Positions 33,472-43,656 of a stretch of DNA of 49,130 nt are shown piece by piece. The DNA is from JAVBLV01 sp031553195. GTDB taxonomy: Bacteria; Bacteroidota; Bacteroidia; Bacteroidales; P3. How positions within the stretch are numbered: the stretch's first letter is position 1; each line of letters opens with the position of its first letter. The notes below the pieces were generated by a model that did not search any database, was not told the origin of the DNA, and worked only from the letters and a program-made list of their open reading frames with translations. A program made the position numbers and the translations under genes. The stretch is taken from assembly GCA_031553195.1 (NCBI GenBank), contig JAVBLV010000042.1, positions 1 through 49,130 on the forward strand. Direction: 5' to 3'.

Positions 33472-33560
33472 AAAGGTTGTTTGAGTTTTTCCGAAAGGAT
33501 TATTGAAGAATAAAAGCAACTGTTTATAGCCGGAATTTTGCACGAATAATAAATTTCCGG
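33472..33560 (+). repeat. Diverged half-copy of the 162-bp element in the gyrB leader
   Basis: GGTTGTTTGAGTTTTTCCGA and the following 60 bases align with the left half of the 162-bp element (shared GGTTGT, AAGGATT, TTGA, AATAAAA and TTTTGCACGAATAATA-like blocks). The matching right half is not recognisable. An internal CCGGAA/TTCCGG hairpin is retained. Confidence 0.5.
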
Positions 33561-33640
33561 AAGAGGAGAGTTTTTTACCTTAGAACATTATGGCGTTTTA
33601 AAGTAAACTTTTAGGGATAACGTGAAAATTTAAAATACGA

Positions 33641-35599
33641 ATGACACAGGAAGAAATAGAAAGAGGGCAAACCAATTATACGGCCGATAATATTACCGTT
33701 TTAGAGGGGTTGGAAGCTGTAAGATTGCGTCCGGCCATGTACATTGGCGACGTTAACGCAAGGGGACTACACCATCTTGTATATGAAGTAGTGGATAACT
33801 CCATCGACGAAGCGCTTGCCGGATATTGTACAAAAATCGACGTAAAAATACTTGAGGATAATTCCATTTCTGTGGAAGATAATGGGCGGGGCATACCGAT
33901 AGATTTTCATGAAAAAGAGGGGCGTTCGGCTCTGGAAGTTGTAATGACGGTTTTGCATGCCGGAGGAAAGTTCGATAAAGGGACGTATAAAGTTTCCGGC
34001 GGCTTGCACGGCGTGGGAGTTTCTTGCGTAAACGCGCTTTCCAAGCATATGAAAGTAGAAGTGTTCAAGGGCGGGAAAGCTTATATGCAAGAATATGAAA
34101 AGGGGGTTCCTTTATATCCTGTAAAAGAAACAGGTCTTTCTGAAAAACGAGGAACTAAAACAACTTTTACGCCCGACGACACAATTTTTACTACCACGGA
34201 ATATAATTACGATACTCTGGTTACGCGTTTGCGCGAACTAGCATTCTTGAACAAAGAAATAGAATTGAAAATTACCGATTTTCGCGAAAAGGATGAAAAG
34301 GGAGAATATATTTCCGAAACTTTTTACTCGTCGGAAGGACTAAAAGACTTTATTAATTATCTTGACGAAACCCGCGAAAAATTGATGCCGGATCCTATTT
34401 GTATTGAAGGTGAAAAAGGATCGATTCCTATCGAAATAGCCATGCAGTACAATACCTCTTTTTCGGAAAACATTCATTCGTATGTAAATAACATTAATAC
34501 GCATGAAGGCGGAACCCATTTATCAGGTTTTCGCAGAGGTCTAACACGAACGTTGAAAAGTTATGCCGAGAAATCGGGGATGCTGGAAAAGATAAAATTC
34601 GATATCAGCGGAGACGATTTCAGGGAAGGTTTAACGGCTATTATTTCTGTAAAGGTGGCAGAACCTCAATTTGAGGGGCAAACCAAAACTAAACTCGGAA
34701 ATAACGAAGTAATGGGCGCCGTTGACCAGATTGTAAGCGAATTGCTGAACAATTATCTGGAAGAAAATCCCAAGGAAGCCCGGATGATTGTAAATAAAGT
34801 TATTTTGGCCGCCACGGCTCGTCATGCAGCCCGTAAGGCAAGGGAACTTGTTCAACGTCAAACTGTATTTGGAGGCACGGGGTTGCCCGGAAAATTGGCC
34901 GATTGTCAAGATACAGATCCTGCCGTATGCGAAATTTATTTTGTCGAGGGCGATTCTGCAGGGGGGACGGCTAAATTGGGACGTTTTAGAAAGTATCAGG
35001 CCATACTTCCTTTGAGAGGTAAAATTCTGAATGTGGAAAAAGCAATGCCTCACAGAATACTCGAAAACGAAGAAATTAAAAATATTTACACCGCTTTAGG
35101 CGTAAGCATTGGAACGCCGGAAGATAGCAAGGCGCTTAATATGGACAAACTTCGTTATCATAAAATTATTATTATGACCGATGCCGACATCGATGGAAGC
35201 CATATTGCAACTTTAATGCTCACTTTCTTTTTCCGGTACATGCGCGAACTGATCGAAAACGGATATATCTATATTGCAACGCCTCCCTTGTATCTGGTTA
35301 AAAAAGGAAAAGAAAGCCGTTATTGCTGGACGGAAGAGGATAGGATAAAAGCGGTGGAAGAAATGTCAGGAGGTAGAGAAACCAATATGCATATTCAACG
35401 GTATAAAGGTTTGGGAGAAATGAACGCTTTGCAATTGAGAGAAACGACGATGGATCCTGCATACCGGATATTGAGGCAAGTAACTATTGAAAACGCTTCG
35501 GAAGCAGATAGAACTTTTTCTATGTTAATGGGCGACGAAGTGCCTCCCCGCAGGGAATTTATTGAAAAAAATGCTAAATATGCCAAAATTGACGCTTAA
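33641..35599 (+). CDS. gyrB: DNA gyrase subunit B
   Basis: The protein has 652 residues. The GHKL ATPase domain shows EVVDNSIDEALAGYC, DNGRGIPID and KVSGGLHGVGVSCVNALS, then the transducer domain with a QPQFEGQTK-like segment (AEPQFEGQTKTKLGN). The TOPRIM region has EGDSAGGTAKLGR and MTDADIDGSHI. The C-terminal IQRYKGLGEMNALQLRETTMDP completes it. With GyrA (not in the window) it introduces negative supercoils. A strong bidirectional terminator follows. Confidence 0.98.
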   Translation: MTQEEIERGQTNYTADNITVLEGLEAVRLRPAMYIGDVNARGLHHLVYEVVDNSIDEALAGYCTKIDVKILEDNSISVEDNGRGIPIDFHEKEGRSALEVVMTVLHAGGKFDKGTYKVSGGLHGVGVSCVNALSKHMKVEVFKGGKAYMQEYEKGVPLYPVKETGLSEKRGTKTTFTPDDTIFTTTEYNYDTLVTRLRELAFLNKEIELKITDFREKDEKGEYISETFYSSEGLKDFINYLDETREKLMPDPICIEGEKGSIPIEIAMQYNTSFSENIHSYVNNINTHEGGTHLSGFRRGLTRTLKSYAEKSGMLEKIKFDISGDDFREGLTAIISVKVAEPQFEGQTKTKLGNNEVMGAVDQIVSELLNNYLEENPKEARMIVNKVILAATARHAARKARELVQRQTVFGGTGLPGKLADCQDTDPAVCEIYFVEGDSAGGTAKLGRFRKYQAILPLRGKILNVEKAMPHRILENEEIKNIYTALGVSIGTPEDSKALNMDKLRYHKIIIMTDADIDGSHIATLMLTFFFRYMRELIENGYIYIATPPLYLVKKGKESRYCWTEEDRIKAVEEMSGGRETNMHIQRYKGLGEMNALQLRETTMDPAYRILRQVTIENASEADRTFSMLMGDEVPPRREFIEKNAKYAKIDA

Positions 35600-35680
35600 G
35601 GGCAGAAGTCGGAATTAATCTGGAAATCAAAATATTTATCAGATCTGTTATCGTCGTTTTGGTAAAAAATCTTTATAATA

Positions 35681-35713
35681 AAGCCTCCAAGGTAAGTTAT
35701 CTTTTGGAGGCTT
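35681..35713. terminator. Bidirectional terminator after gyrB
   Basis: AAGCCTCCAA and TTGGAGGCTT form a perfect 10-bp stem around a 13-base loop, with T-tracts on the plus strand. It separates gyrB from the convergent antiporter gene. Confidence 0.85.
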
Positions 35714-35753
35714 TTTATTCATTTCGGCATCCATTAACATTTAAAAATTCCTG

Positions 35754-37262
35754 CTATATGTCTATCTGCCTACTCGGCATTTGAAGTTTTTCCGAAATTT
35801 CTTCCAGCGCTTCCTCGCTGTTCGAAATGAGAAGCAAAACATCATCGGGAAATACTTCGCTATGCCCGTCAGGGACAAAATAGCGATCTTTGCGTTTAAT
35901 CATTACTACCAACGTATTTTCGGGAAAAGGAAAGTCAATCAACTTAGACCTTCCTTGCAAATGAGTTTTCGTAATGACAACTTCGGCTGTTACGGATTTT
36001 ATATCTTCGGAAAACTCCACGTCGAAAAAAGATAGTTGGGTATCCGATCTTTTCTTTTTTATCAGCCCCAATATATGGGCGACAAAAGGCACGGAAGTTC
36101 CCTGAACCAATAAAGACACAATGGTAATAAAAAATACGATATTAAATATTGCGTGAGATTGATTCATGCCCGCCATCAAAGGATAGGTGGCAAATACAAT
36201 AGGAACGGCGCCGCGTAAACCTACCCAGGAAACATATAATTTCGCTTTTTTGTACATTTTTTTAAATGGAAGCAAGGTCAATATCACCGCTAGAGGGCGG
36301 GAAAAGAAAATCATAAAAAATCCAATTGCAAGTCCGATTCCTGCCACCGGCAATAATTCGGAAGGATTAACCAACAAGCCTAAAGCCAAAAACATCACAA
36401 TTTGGCATAGCCAAGTCAGACCGTCAAAAAAACTTTTGCTGGTACGTTTATGGATAAGTTTTGAATTACCTATAACCAATCCCCCTATATAAACGGCCAA
36501 ATATCCATTGCCTTTTATAAAATTGGTTGCTGAGAAAAGGATAAAAGTAATAGCCAATAATAAAACAGGATAGAGCGCCGCATTGGCCAAATTAATCCGG
36601 TTAATGATACGGACGCTAAGTTTCCCTAACAAAAATCCCGCCAGACCGCCTACAATTAATTGGTAAAAAAACATTCCGACAACAACCCATATATTCCCCT
36701 CGCTATTTTGAATAAGCTGCATAAATACAATCATCAGCATATAGGCCATAGGATCGTTACTACCGCTTTCCAACTCTAGCAACGGACGAAGCCTGAATCG
36801 CAAATTCAAACCTTTGGAGCGAAGAATAGAAAACACGGAAGCGGAATCGGTCGACGACATAACAGATGCCAATAGAAGGGACTCAAAAAGGGAAAATGTA
36901 ATGCTCTCAAAAAAATTATGAGTAAGCCAATATATAAAGAAACCAGTAATAATCGCCGTTAGCAGAACGCCTAAAGTAGCTAATAAAACGCCCGGCCAAA
37001 CAACAGGCTTTATTTCTTCGTATTTTGTATCCATCCCGCCTGAAAACAAAATAATACTCAGTGAAACCATACCTATAAATTGCACTGCTTGCGGATTGTT
37101 AAAATGGATTCCGATAATACCGTCGCTTCCGGCAAGCATCCCTACGCCTAAAAACAATAACAGCGCGGGCACTCCAAATTTATAACCCGTTTTTCCGGCA
37201 ATTAAACTAAGGAGTAACAGTAGAGAACCTATTAACAAGATATTTTCAGTGGAAAATGTCAT
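35754..37262 (-). CDS. K+/H+ antiporter (CPA1 family, NhaP2/CvrA type)
   Basis: The protein has 502 residues. About twelve membrane helices (residues 5-390) contain FSGGMDTKYEEIKP, SSTDSASVFSILRSKGLNLRFRLRPLLELESGSNDPMAY and WVGLRGAVPIVFATYPLM, as in CPA1 antiporters. The C-terminal 100 residues form a cytoplasmic TrkA-C-like domain (GRSKLIDFPFPENTLVVMIKRKDRYFVPDGHSEVFPDDVLLL). It probably exports K+ or Na+ in exchange for H+ and controls pH and turgor. The gene is transcribed divergently from the OmpA-family gene. Its -7 box lies so close that the mRNA may be nearly leaderless. Confidence 0.92.
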   Translation of the reverse strand: MTFSTENILLIGSLLLLLSLIAGKTGYKFGVPALLLFLGVGMLAGSDGIIGIHFNNPQAVQFIGMVSLSIILFSGGMDTKYEEIKPVVWPGVLLATLGVLLTAIITGFFIYWLTHNFFESITFSLFESLLLASVMSSTDSASVFSILRSKGLNLRFRLRPLLELESGSNDPMAYMLMIVFMQLIQNSEGNIWVVVGMFFYQLIVGGLAGFLLGKLSVRIINRINLANAALYPVLLLAITFILFSATNFIKGNGYLAVYIGGLVIGNSKLIHKRTSKSFFDGLTWLCQIVMFLALGLLVNPSELLPVAGIGLAIGFFMIFFSRPLAVILTLLPFKKMYKKAKLYVSWVGLRGAVPIVFATYPLMAGMNQSHAIFNIVFFITIVSLLVQGTSVPFVAHILGLIKKKRSDTQLSFFDVEFSEDIKSVTAEVVITKTHLQGRSKLIDFPFPENTLVVMIKRKDRYFVPDGHSEVFPDDVLLLISNSEEALEEISEKLQMPSRQIDI

Positions 37263-37269
37263 ATGCTTA

Positions 37270-37277
37270 CAAAAATA
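37270..37277 (-). promoter_or_regulatory. -7 box (TATTTTTG) next to the antiporter start
   Basis: TATTTTTG on the minus strand ends 7 bases before the start codon at 37262, leaving room for at most a few leader bases. No TTTG at -33 is present, so the call is tentative. Confidence 0.35.
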
Positions 37278-37703
37278 AAAAAAATAGTTGGAATATGAAA
37301 TTCGGTTTGCATTTTTCGTGAAACTTTGAGAAATAAAAGGTTAACTTAAAAATAGGATTTTAAACTGAAAATTAAGCTAATAATCATTATAATAAGCGGA
37401 AGAAAAAGTCCGTCGAAAAAATATTTTACGAAACCGCTTTTTAGCCGTTTCTATAAAAGACTCATTTATATTCATTAGATTTTAAGATTTGATTTTACTC
37501 TTAGATTAGGATAAAATTTTGACGTATTTTTAAAATAATTGGAATTTGTCGATTTAAGATTTTAAATCTAAATTATTCCTCAAAAATAATATATTACCTG
37601 TCTTATACGCTATACTGCGATTATTTCTTCATCACATATTCAAACAAAATTTACGATTGATTGTTAATTTTTGTACATTTGCATTGATCAATACTTTTTA
37701 CCT
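37278..37703 (+). promoter_or_regulatory. Divergent intergenic region with OmpA-gene -7 box
   Basis: TACATTTG at 37674-37681 matches TAnnTTTG and lies 23 bases before the start at 37704. At 37396-37440 AAGCGG pairs with CCGCTT around a nested AAAATATTTT hairpin followed by T's, which could end a short transcript. The remainder shows nothing I recognise. Confidence 0.45.
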
Positions 37704-39008
37704 ATGAAAAAAATAGCCTTTTTTCTGTTAATCATGCTGTTATGTGAAGCCGGATTTTGCCAACCCAAAACGAATGCTTCCAAACCTCAGGGCAGCACAA
37801 AAAAAACTGCTCAAAAAGGAAAGACTCCCCCTGTAAAGGAAACGCCAAAACCTGTATTAGTACAGCTTCCTTCAAATTCTAACGATTGTTTTTTTGCCGT
37901 TGAGATAAAATCTGATTTTACTTCTGAAGCCATTGCCGCTCCAAAAGGAAGCGGATATATTATGGAAATTATAAAGGATGCTAAAAATCCAGAACTATTT
38001 GAACTGGAGCATAATGTCATTTGGTATACTTTTACGGTTCCTTATTCCAGTAAACTTCTGCTCAATATTATTCCCGAGAATGCAAGGGATGATTATGACT
38101 TTCTTCTATTTAAATCTACGGATCAATATTTTTGCAATAAGGTAGCCAATAAGAAAGTGAAGCCCATTTTAAGCAATCTGTCGGCTCCTAATCCTCAAAC
38201 AAAAGGCGCCATAGGTATTTCTTTAAAAGGAGATAAAAAATTCATCAACAAAAAATCGACAGATGCCTATGTTTCATCCATTGATGTTGTGAAGGGCGAC
38301 GTTTATTATTTAATTATAGACAATCTTTCTCCTCAATCTAAAAGTTATAAACTCAACCTGGAGTTTTATATAGACGGAATCAAACCAAATCTGAGAATTA
38401 TAGACGATAAAGATCGAAAACCCCTATCGGCGGATATATTGCTTGTTGAAAAAGGATCTGAGAAAGCCGGGGAATCGACCGAAGACCGGATTGTAATGAA
38501 TAAAAAGAATTTTCTGACCAATAACATTGTTCTCGTTCCGGGCTATAATTACTCTATTTATGTAAAGAAAGAAGGTTATTTTTCTTATCACGATGAATTC
38601 AATTCAGATAAATATTTATCCGACACGTTGATCAGTATTCCATTAAAGAAAATTGTAAAAGGGACTAAATTCCCGATCAAAAATCTTTCTTTCGACGACG
38701 AAACCGCAGAATTAACTCCGGAGTCAAAAGAAGCGCTTTCCGAAACGATACAACTTTTAACGGCTCATCCCGAAATTTCGATAGAAATAAAAGGGTACGT
38801 AAATCCTTATGACCAAAGCATTGAAAAGAGTATTGAATTTTCCCGCAAGCAGGCGGAATCGGTAATGAAATTTTTTACGGAAAACGGCGTCAACTCTTCT
38901 CGAATGACTGCAGTCGGGATGACCTCTAAAGAAGGCAAGTCAATCCTGGAAAATTATATACGAAACAGTGTTTTGCTTGATAAGAGAATAGAAATCATCA
39001 TAAAATAA
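37704..39008 (+). CDS. OmpA-family protein
   Basis: The protein has 434 residues from the ATG at 37704; an earlier in-frame start at 37671 lies across the -7 box. A signal peptide (MKKIAFFLLIMLLCEAGFCQ) is followed by a Lys/Pro/Thr-rich linker, a beta-sandwich-like region (about 60-220) and a short peptidase-regulatory-like domain. An OmpA-type peptidoglycan-binding domain follows (about 310-434), with NLSFDDETAELTPESKEALSE, LTAHPEISIEIKGYVNP and RKQAESVMKFFTENGVNSSRM. It probably links the outer membrane to peptidoglycan. Confidence 0.88.
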   Translation: MKKIAFFLLIMLLCEAGFCQPKTNASKPQGSTKKTAQKGKTPPVKETPKPVLVQLPSNSNDCFFAVEIKSDFTSEAIAAPKGSGYIMEIIKDAKNPELFELEHNVIWYTFTVPYSSKLLLNIIPENARDDYDFLLFKSTDQYFCNKVANKKVKPILSNLSAPNPQTKGAIGISLKGDKKFINKKSTDAYVSSIDVVKGDVYYLIIDNLSPQSKSYKLNLEFYIDGIKPNLRIIDDKDRKPLSADILLVEKGSEKAGESTEDRIVMNKKNFLTNNIVLVPGYNYSIYVKKEGYFSYHDEFNSDKYLSDTLISIPLKKIVKGTKFPIKNLSFDDETAELTPESKEALSETIQLLTAHPEISIEIKGYVNPYDQSIEKSIEFSRKQAESVMKFFTENGVNSSRMTAVGMTSKEGKSILENYIRNSVLLDKRIEIIIK

Positions 39009-39083
39009 ACACGATAAAAATTCATTAAAATCGTTTATTAGAAGAATATAGATTTTTGATATTTTCATTTCTGACTTCGGAGT

Positions 39084-41024
39084 TTAATGTGCGATTTTGA
39101 TAATTTTTTGTACGCTTGTTTGTTTATTGTGAGAAATCTGCAGATAATAAATTCCTGATGGAATTGTTGAAACATCTAGCGTAAGACTTTTAGAAGTCGT
39201 TGCTTTATTCAAAATAATTTTAGCGTTCGTATTGATCAATTTAATTGTCTTTTCTCCGGTTAGAGAATCGTCAAATTGAATATGGATTGATTTGTCGGCA
39301 GGATTCGGATAAACAGAAAATCGAATATCCGTTATATTTATTGGGAAACCGATGGTTCCTTGGGAAATGGTATTTTTTGCCAATAGCCAATGTTCCGGAT
39401 CAAATTCGATAGATTGAATATCCAAGCCCTGAGGAAGCGTATAGGTGAAAATTTGCAGATTGGTATCCTGATAAAATTTAATATTTTCGGAACTTGAATT
39501 GGAATAATGAATCTTTAATTCGAAGGGCATTTTAAACAATGGAGTATTAGAAGCCGAAGTCGTTTGTTTCGATTCCAGATACAATGTTCCGTTCGATTGT
39601 TCCCATTTGATAGCAAAGGTAGGAAAACCTTCGCCATAAAACCATTGATTAAAAAAGACGGTAAAATCTCTTCCCGAAAGTTCTTCCGCAACTTCCTTAA
39701 AATCATCGGAGGAGGCGGTTTTATCGGCAAATCGTTGTAAATACGTTTGCAGAATTTGGAAAAACAAATCGTCGCTATCCAGTTCGAACCGCAATAAATG
39801 CAGGATCGACGCGCCTTTAGAATAGCTTAATGCAGAATTGAAAATACGATAAATATCATCTATGCTTTCGAGGGGGACATATACGCTTCCTGTTCTCCGG
39901 GAGAGGGCTTCATGCATTTCGTTGTTATAAAAATTGAGAAAAGCCGTTTGTCGTCCATAGCGATGTTCGTTCCACAAAAGCGCGCAATAGGTGGCAAATC
40001 CTTCATTTAGCCAAACATGTTCCCATGAAGAGCAAGTTACGTTATCCCCAAACCATTGATGCGCCATTTCATGGGCGACCAATCCTTCGTTCAACAATCC
40101 AAGGGTTGTCATGGTTTGATTCTCCATTCCGCCGCTTAAAGGAGCCAAGCAATGCCCGTATTTTTCCAGGCGAAAAGGATATATCCCAAATATCTCCGAA
40201 AAGTATGCAAGAATATCTTTCGCCCTGTCCATGTTTTCTATATTTTCATTTAAGCAGGCAGGCGTATTATATATGAAATTCTGAATCAATACAGAATCAA
40301 GCGTATTGGACAATTTTGCGTAAACAGAATACTCCTGATAATTTGCTATGGCAATTGAAATAAGATAATACGCTATGGGGTAATGCGATTTCCATTCATA
40401 CCGGACTTTATTATCTGGCAAAGGAGTAACCGCCGTCAACAAACCATTGGATCCTACCTTATTTGTATCGGACGTAGTTACAAAAACCCATACCGAATCG
40501 GCTTTGTCGTTCAGGTCTTGTTTTACGGGAAACCATTCATAGGAACTATTGGGAGCGGAAACCGTCCACGTGACGTTAAAACCGGATGCCGGATCTTTTT
40601 GGGTGGTAATACTTGAAAAGAACGTACCGGAGGTTGACATCATGCCCCTGTAAAATATTTGGATGCTAAATAACTCTCCCCGACCGAAGTTCAAATCGGT
40701 TATCCAATGTTCGTGGTTATTATTTATCCAACTTTTTGCAACGCCGTTTACTTTTATACTATCGATAGTATAAACTTTATGTAAATGAAACGAGAAAGTA
40801 TCCAAGACGGATTTTGTTACTTGCGCCTTTATAGTTACGTCGCCAGATAACGCCACCGTATTGTTTTCCGCCTGGATATTTAAGAAATACCATTTAACGT
40901 CGTACGCATCTTGAAGCTTGGTCGGCAAAACCTTGCTCGAAATATTTTTGGAATTTTGCCCGAAACTTAAAAAATGGAAGCCTAAAAATAAAACAAAAAA
41001 ACAGGTAATGATATGCTTTTTCAT
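39084..41024 (-). CDS. M1-family metallopeptidase with T9SS sorting domain
   Basis: The protein has 646 residues. A signal peptide (about 1-22) precedes an M1 N-terminal beta domain (residues 30-220). The catalytic domain contains GGMENQTM and the zinc site HEMAHQWFGDN (about 318-328), with the third ligand Glu in WLNEGFATY 18 residues on. A short C-terminal beta region is followed by a T9SS type A sorting domain (VYPNPADKSIHIQF ... PSGIYYLQISHNKQTSVQKII). It should be a secreted or surface aminopeptidase that digests external peptides. Confidence 0.92.
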   Translation of the reverse strand: MKKHIITCFFVLFLGFHFLSFGQNSKNISSKVLPTKLQDAYDVKWYFLNIQAENNTVALSGDVTIKAQVTKSVLDTFSFHLHKVYTIDSIKVNGVAKSWINNNHEHWITDLNFGRGELFSIQIFYRGMMSTSGTFFSSITTQKDPASGFNVTWTVSAPNSSYEWFPVKQDLNDKADSVWVFVTTSDTNKVGSNGLLTAVTPLPDNKVRYEWKSHYPIAYYLISIAIANYQEYSVYAKLSNTLDSVLIQNFIYNTPACLNENIENMDRAKDILAYFSEIFGIYPFRLEKYGHCLAPLSGGMENQTMTTLGLLNEGLVAHEMAHQWFGDNVTCSSWEHVWLNEGFATYCALLWNEHRYGRQTAFLNFYNNEMHEALSRRTGSVYVPLESIDDIYRIFNSALSYSKGASILHLLRFELDSDDLFFQILQTYLQRFADKTASSDDFKEVAEELSGRDFTVFFNQWFYGEGFPTFAIKWEQSNGTLYLESKQTTSASNTPLFKMPFELKIHYSNSSSENIKFYQDTNLQIFTYTLPQGLDIQSIEFDPEHWLLAKNTISQGTIGFPINITDIRFSVYPNPADKSIHIQFDDSLTGEKTIKLINTNAKIILNKATTSKSLTLDVSTIPSGIYYLQISHNKQTSVQKIIKIAH

Positions 41025-41059
41025 AAATAGGATTTTTATATTTCCAAAACGATAAAGTA

Positions 41060-41067
41060 CAAAGTTA
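41060..41067 (-). promoter_or_regulatory. -7 box (TAACTTTG) for the M1 peptidase gene
   Basis: TAACTTTG on the minus strand matches TAnnTTTG, 36 bp before the start at 41024. No strong -33 element is visible. Confidence 0.5.
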
Positions 41068-41735
41068 CAGAAATATTTTGATGAAAACAGCCAGGAATCG
41101 ACATATTATATTCAAAAAGAATTGGTTTGCGAAAACTGACGCTCTTTAACTCAAAGCAATTTAGCATGAGCATCATTTGCAAAATACTTCTATTTGAGTA
41201 TAATTCTGCTAAAGTCATCTGTTTTTATTCAAAGGTAAACAGATTTAATTTTTCTCCACCCGTTTTTATATTGATCCAAAAATTGGCTTTACTTTATTTA
41301 GACTGGTTAGCCCGTCAAACGCCATGCGTAGCATACCTTTGCGAAGATTTTCCGTTCAAGCAAAGCCGGCGGAACGCGTTTAAATTCTCAAGCCATTTGA
41401 GAATCCAAAAGGATAAAAGAAAATATCTCCGCCTATTTTTTACATTGATTCCGGTTTTGCCTACATCAAAAAAGCCGACTTGCTAAAGAGGCTATAGCTG
41501 TTCAAAAAGCCGAAAACAGCAACTTAATTGCAGATTCAGCCGAACATTATTGTCTGTAAAATAGATTAATAGCGTTGAGTAAAATTTGTAATTCCGTTGA
41601 AAAATAGACTTTCTGAAATTCCTTAATTTTTGATAAAATACTTGATATTCCCTGTTCAATTTATCAATTGAAATAAAATATCGAATTGACTCAAAATAGG
41701 ATTCAGTAATCTTTACACCTCAATTTTATTTGAAC
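41068..41735. other. Gene-poor region with possible decayed coding sequence
   Basis: No intact gene is supported. Short coding-like strings appear on the plus strand in different frames, for example FYIDSGFAYIKKADLLKRL (to about 41496) and AKEAIAVQKAENSNLIADSA (41482-41559, ending in a stop). They may be pieces of one frameshifted gene. I cannot name the family. Confidence 0.3.
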
Positions 41736-43115
41736 TTATTCTTCTCTTTTCCCCGCTCTCCCCTCTTCATAATCCGGCTCCTTTAAGGCATCATAATACT
41801 TATCGGTAGCGCGTACTCTCCAGAAAGCGGCCATTAATGCTTTTCGCGTCATAGAATCATAATGAAGCGTTTGATAATTATACTGGATGGTAAAAAAGAT
41901 GGTTTGAAAAGAAAACAAAACAATGATTGCAATCAAAGGGATCTTCCATAATTTTCTTTTTAGAGAGGCCACCCATACTAAAAAAGTAGCCAATCCGATT
42001 GCTAATAGTGGATACGAATCGATCATGGCGCGCATTCCCAATGAACCGCCATACCACCAACACCACCAAGAAGAGATGACATATATATTCACTATAAGAA
42101 AAATGGCAGATGGAAGCGCCCATGTTTTATTCGATTTCCAGATCATAAACATCCCAATAAAAGCAAATATCATAGTAGGAGTATAAATAAACAGACCTTT
42201 CCTAAAACCAAATAAGATGCTCCATATTTTGGGGTCCATAAAGAAAAAGCGTTCATTGTCCATGTAGGAATAAAAAAAGAAATCTCCTGTCAAATATTTC
42301 CAATAAAATATTTGTGGCATCCATGCAACTAAAACAAAAATAGAAAGGGTAATTAGTTTTACAATATTTCGTCTGTAGAGCGCCCACCTTTCTTTTATTG
42401 TTTCTTTATTTGAAATTCCCCAAAACAAAAAAAGAATAACAAAAACACAGTTAGTGGGACGAATAAGGCTTATCATCCCCAACGTAAGTCCCAGAAGAAT
42501 GCTGGCGCTATAACTTGGTTTTTTGTACCATTTTTCTATGAGGAGTAAAAAAATGCTAACCATGCAAAAACTGAAAACATGAGACATGCCAGCATCAAAA
42601 GTACTGTACCATAGTAGATTTGTGGCTAATGCAATAATTAAAAGCGTGAATGTGCAGATCCAATCGGAATAATATTTCAGCAAGAACTTTCGGAGAAACA
42701 ATAACCCAAAAAATAGCGCCAAAACACTTGACGCGATGACCGAAAACGTGTATGGGGGCGTGTAGCCGTTCGCTGTATAGCCTAGCAAGGGAGCCAGCGA
42801 ATGCGCGACCAGAAAAGCCGGCGTACACATGATGGCAACCCCCATGCTCATTTTGAGAACGCGGTTCCCATTGGGAAGCTTATAGCTCCATGTTTTTCCC
42901 TGTACAACAGGGTCTGCATTTTCTTCAAATGCATAGGAAAGAGAAACATCATTATAAATGAATGTTGCAGGCAAATAGGTATAGTACGATATAATATCCC
43001 AAACAATAACGCCTTCTTCAATACCGGTTTTCATATATTGTTTTTTATTGAAAACCATCCATGTACAAACAACTAAAACAATAAATATGACAATCAGGCT
43101 GAATTTATTTTTCAT
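41736..43115 (-). CDS. Multi-pass membrane protein, GT-C glycosyltransferase-like
   Basis: The protein has 459 residues with about ten to eleven membrane helices. The first loop is long and outside (about 30-100) and contains WDIISYYTYLPATFIYND and an Asn/Gly-rich stretch, as in many GT-C fold transferases that use lipid-linked sugars. A Trp-rich loop SSWWCWWYGGSLGMRAMID lies near residue 360. No clear catalytic motif allows a finer call, so a role in surface glycan or glycoprotein modification is an inference. The gene stands alone. Confidence 0.75.
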   Translation of the reverse strand: MKNKFSLIVIFIVLVVCTWMVFNKKQYMKTGIEEGVIVWDIISYYTYLPATFIYNDVSLSYAFEENADPVVQGKTWSYKLPNGNRVLKMSMGVAIMCTPAFLVAHSLAPLLGYTANGYTPPYTFSVIASSVLALFFGLLFLRKFLLKYYSDWICTFTLLIIALATNLLWYSTFDAGMSHVFSFCMVSIFLLLIEKWYKKPSYSASILLGLTLGMISLIRPTNCVFVILFLFWGISNKETIKERWALYRRNIVKLITLSIFVLVAWMPQIFYWKYLTGDFFFYSYMDNERFFFMDPKIWSILFGFRKGLFIYTPTMIFAFIGMFMIWKSNKTWALPSAIFLIVNIYVISSWWCWWYGGSLGMRAMIDSYPLLAIGLATFLVWVASLKRKLWKIPLIAIIVLFSFQTIFFTIQYNYQTLHYDSMTRKALMAAFWRVRATDKYYDALKEPDYEEGRAGKREE

Positions 43116-43293
43116 TTACATTATATTTTGAACATTAGACTAGAGATGTGCATTTTTATAAAATAATGCATGTAGACGCGTAAGCCAGATGGACATTATA
43201 TCCATTACAAATATTTTTATCCGACTGCTCGATAAGACCCATTCTTAAAACTTTTGCAAAATGCGTGTTGATAATTCTTAAAACCCTATTGCG

Positions 43294-43301
43294 CAAAGAT
43301 A
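43294..43301 (-). promoter_or_regulatory. -7 box (TATCTTTG) for the membrane-protein gene
   Basis: TATCTTTG on the minus strand, about 180 bp before the start at 43115. It is divergent from the box at 43383. The -33 element is weak. Confidence 0.4.
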
Positions 43302-43382
43302 AGGAATTATTTGGGATTCTTTCATTCGCAGAGATTTTAGTTTATTTATCATTTATCATGATATTTTTACTTGATAATTCCA

Positions 43383-43390
43383 TATCTTTG
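43383..43390 (+). promoter_or_regulatory. -7 box (TATCTTTG) upstream of ddl
   Basis: TATCTTTG on the plus strand. It would give a leader of about 260 nt that includes the composite repeat before ddl. Confidence 0.4.
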
Positions 43391-43532
43391 CGTATATATT
43401 TGGCGTACAAATGATCATACAGAAGATTGGAGTTGTTTTATGAAATTTATTTCATAGACGCTATTGAGTTGCTATTTTTTACTTCAATGTTCCAGAATCT
43501 CCTATCTCTCTTTTGAGGGTAGGAAATAAAAA

Positions 43533-43656
43533 AATAAATATCTACAAATAAAATAATCATGAACTTCTCAGCATTCCAAAGAGGATGATTAAAAGCTAGC
43601 GTTAGCCAAATCTCCCCTTTGGCGAGATTTAGAGGGGCTTATAAATTTTTAAACAA
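43533..43656 (+). repeat. Composite repeat, locus 4 (ends on the ddl start codon)
   Basis: A more diverged copy: AAATAAAATAATCATGAAC, a broken palindrome, TTAGCCAAATCTCCCC, then CGAGATTTAGAGGGGCTT and TAAATTTTTAAACAA joined directly to the ddl ATG. The mini-ORF is altered (MNFSAFQRG). Confidence 0.7.

Noticed and set aside
41127..41486. 119-codon plus-strand frame
   Set aside because: Composition and context are not convincing; the region is better read as decayed or non-coding.
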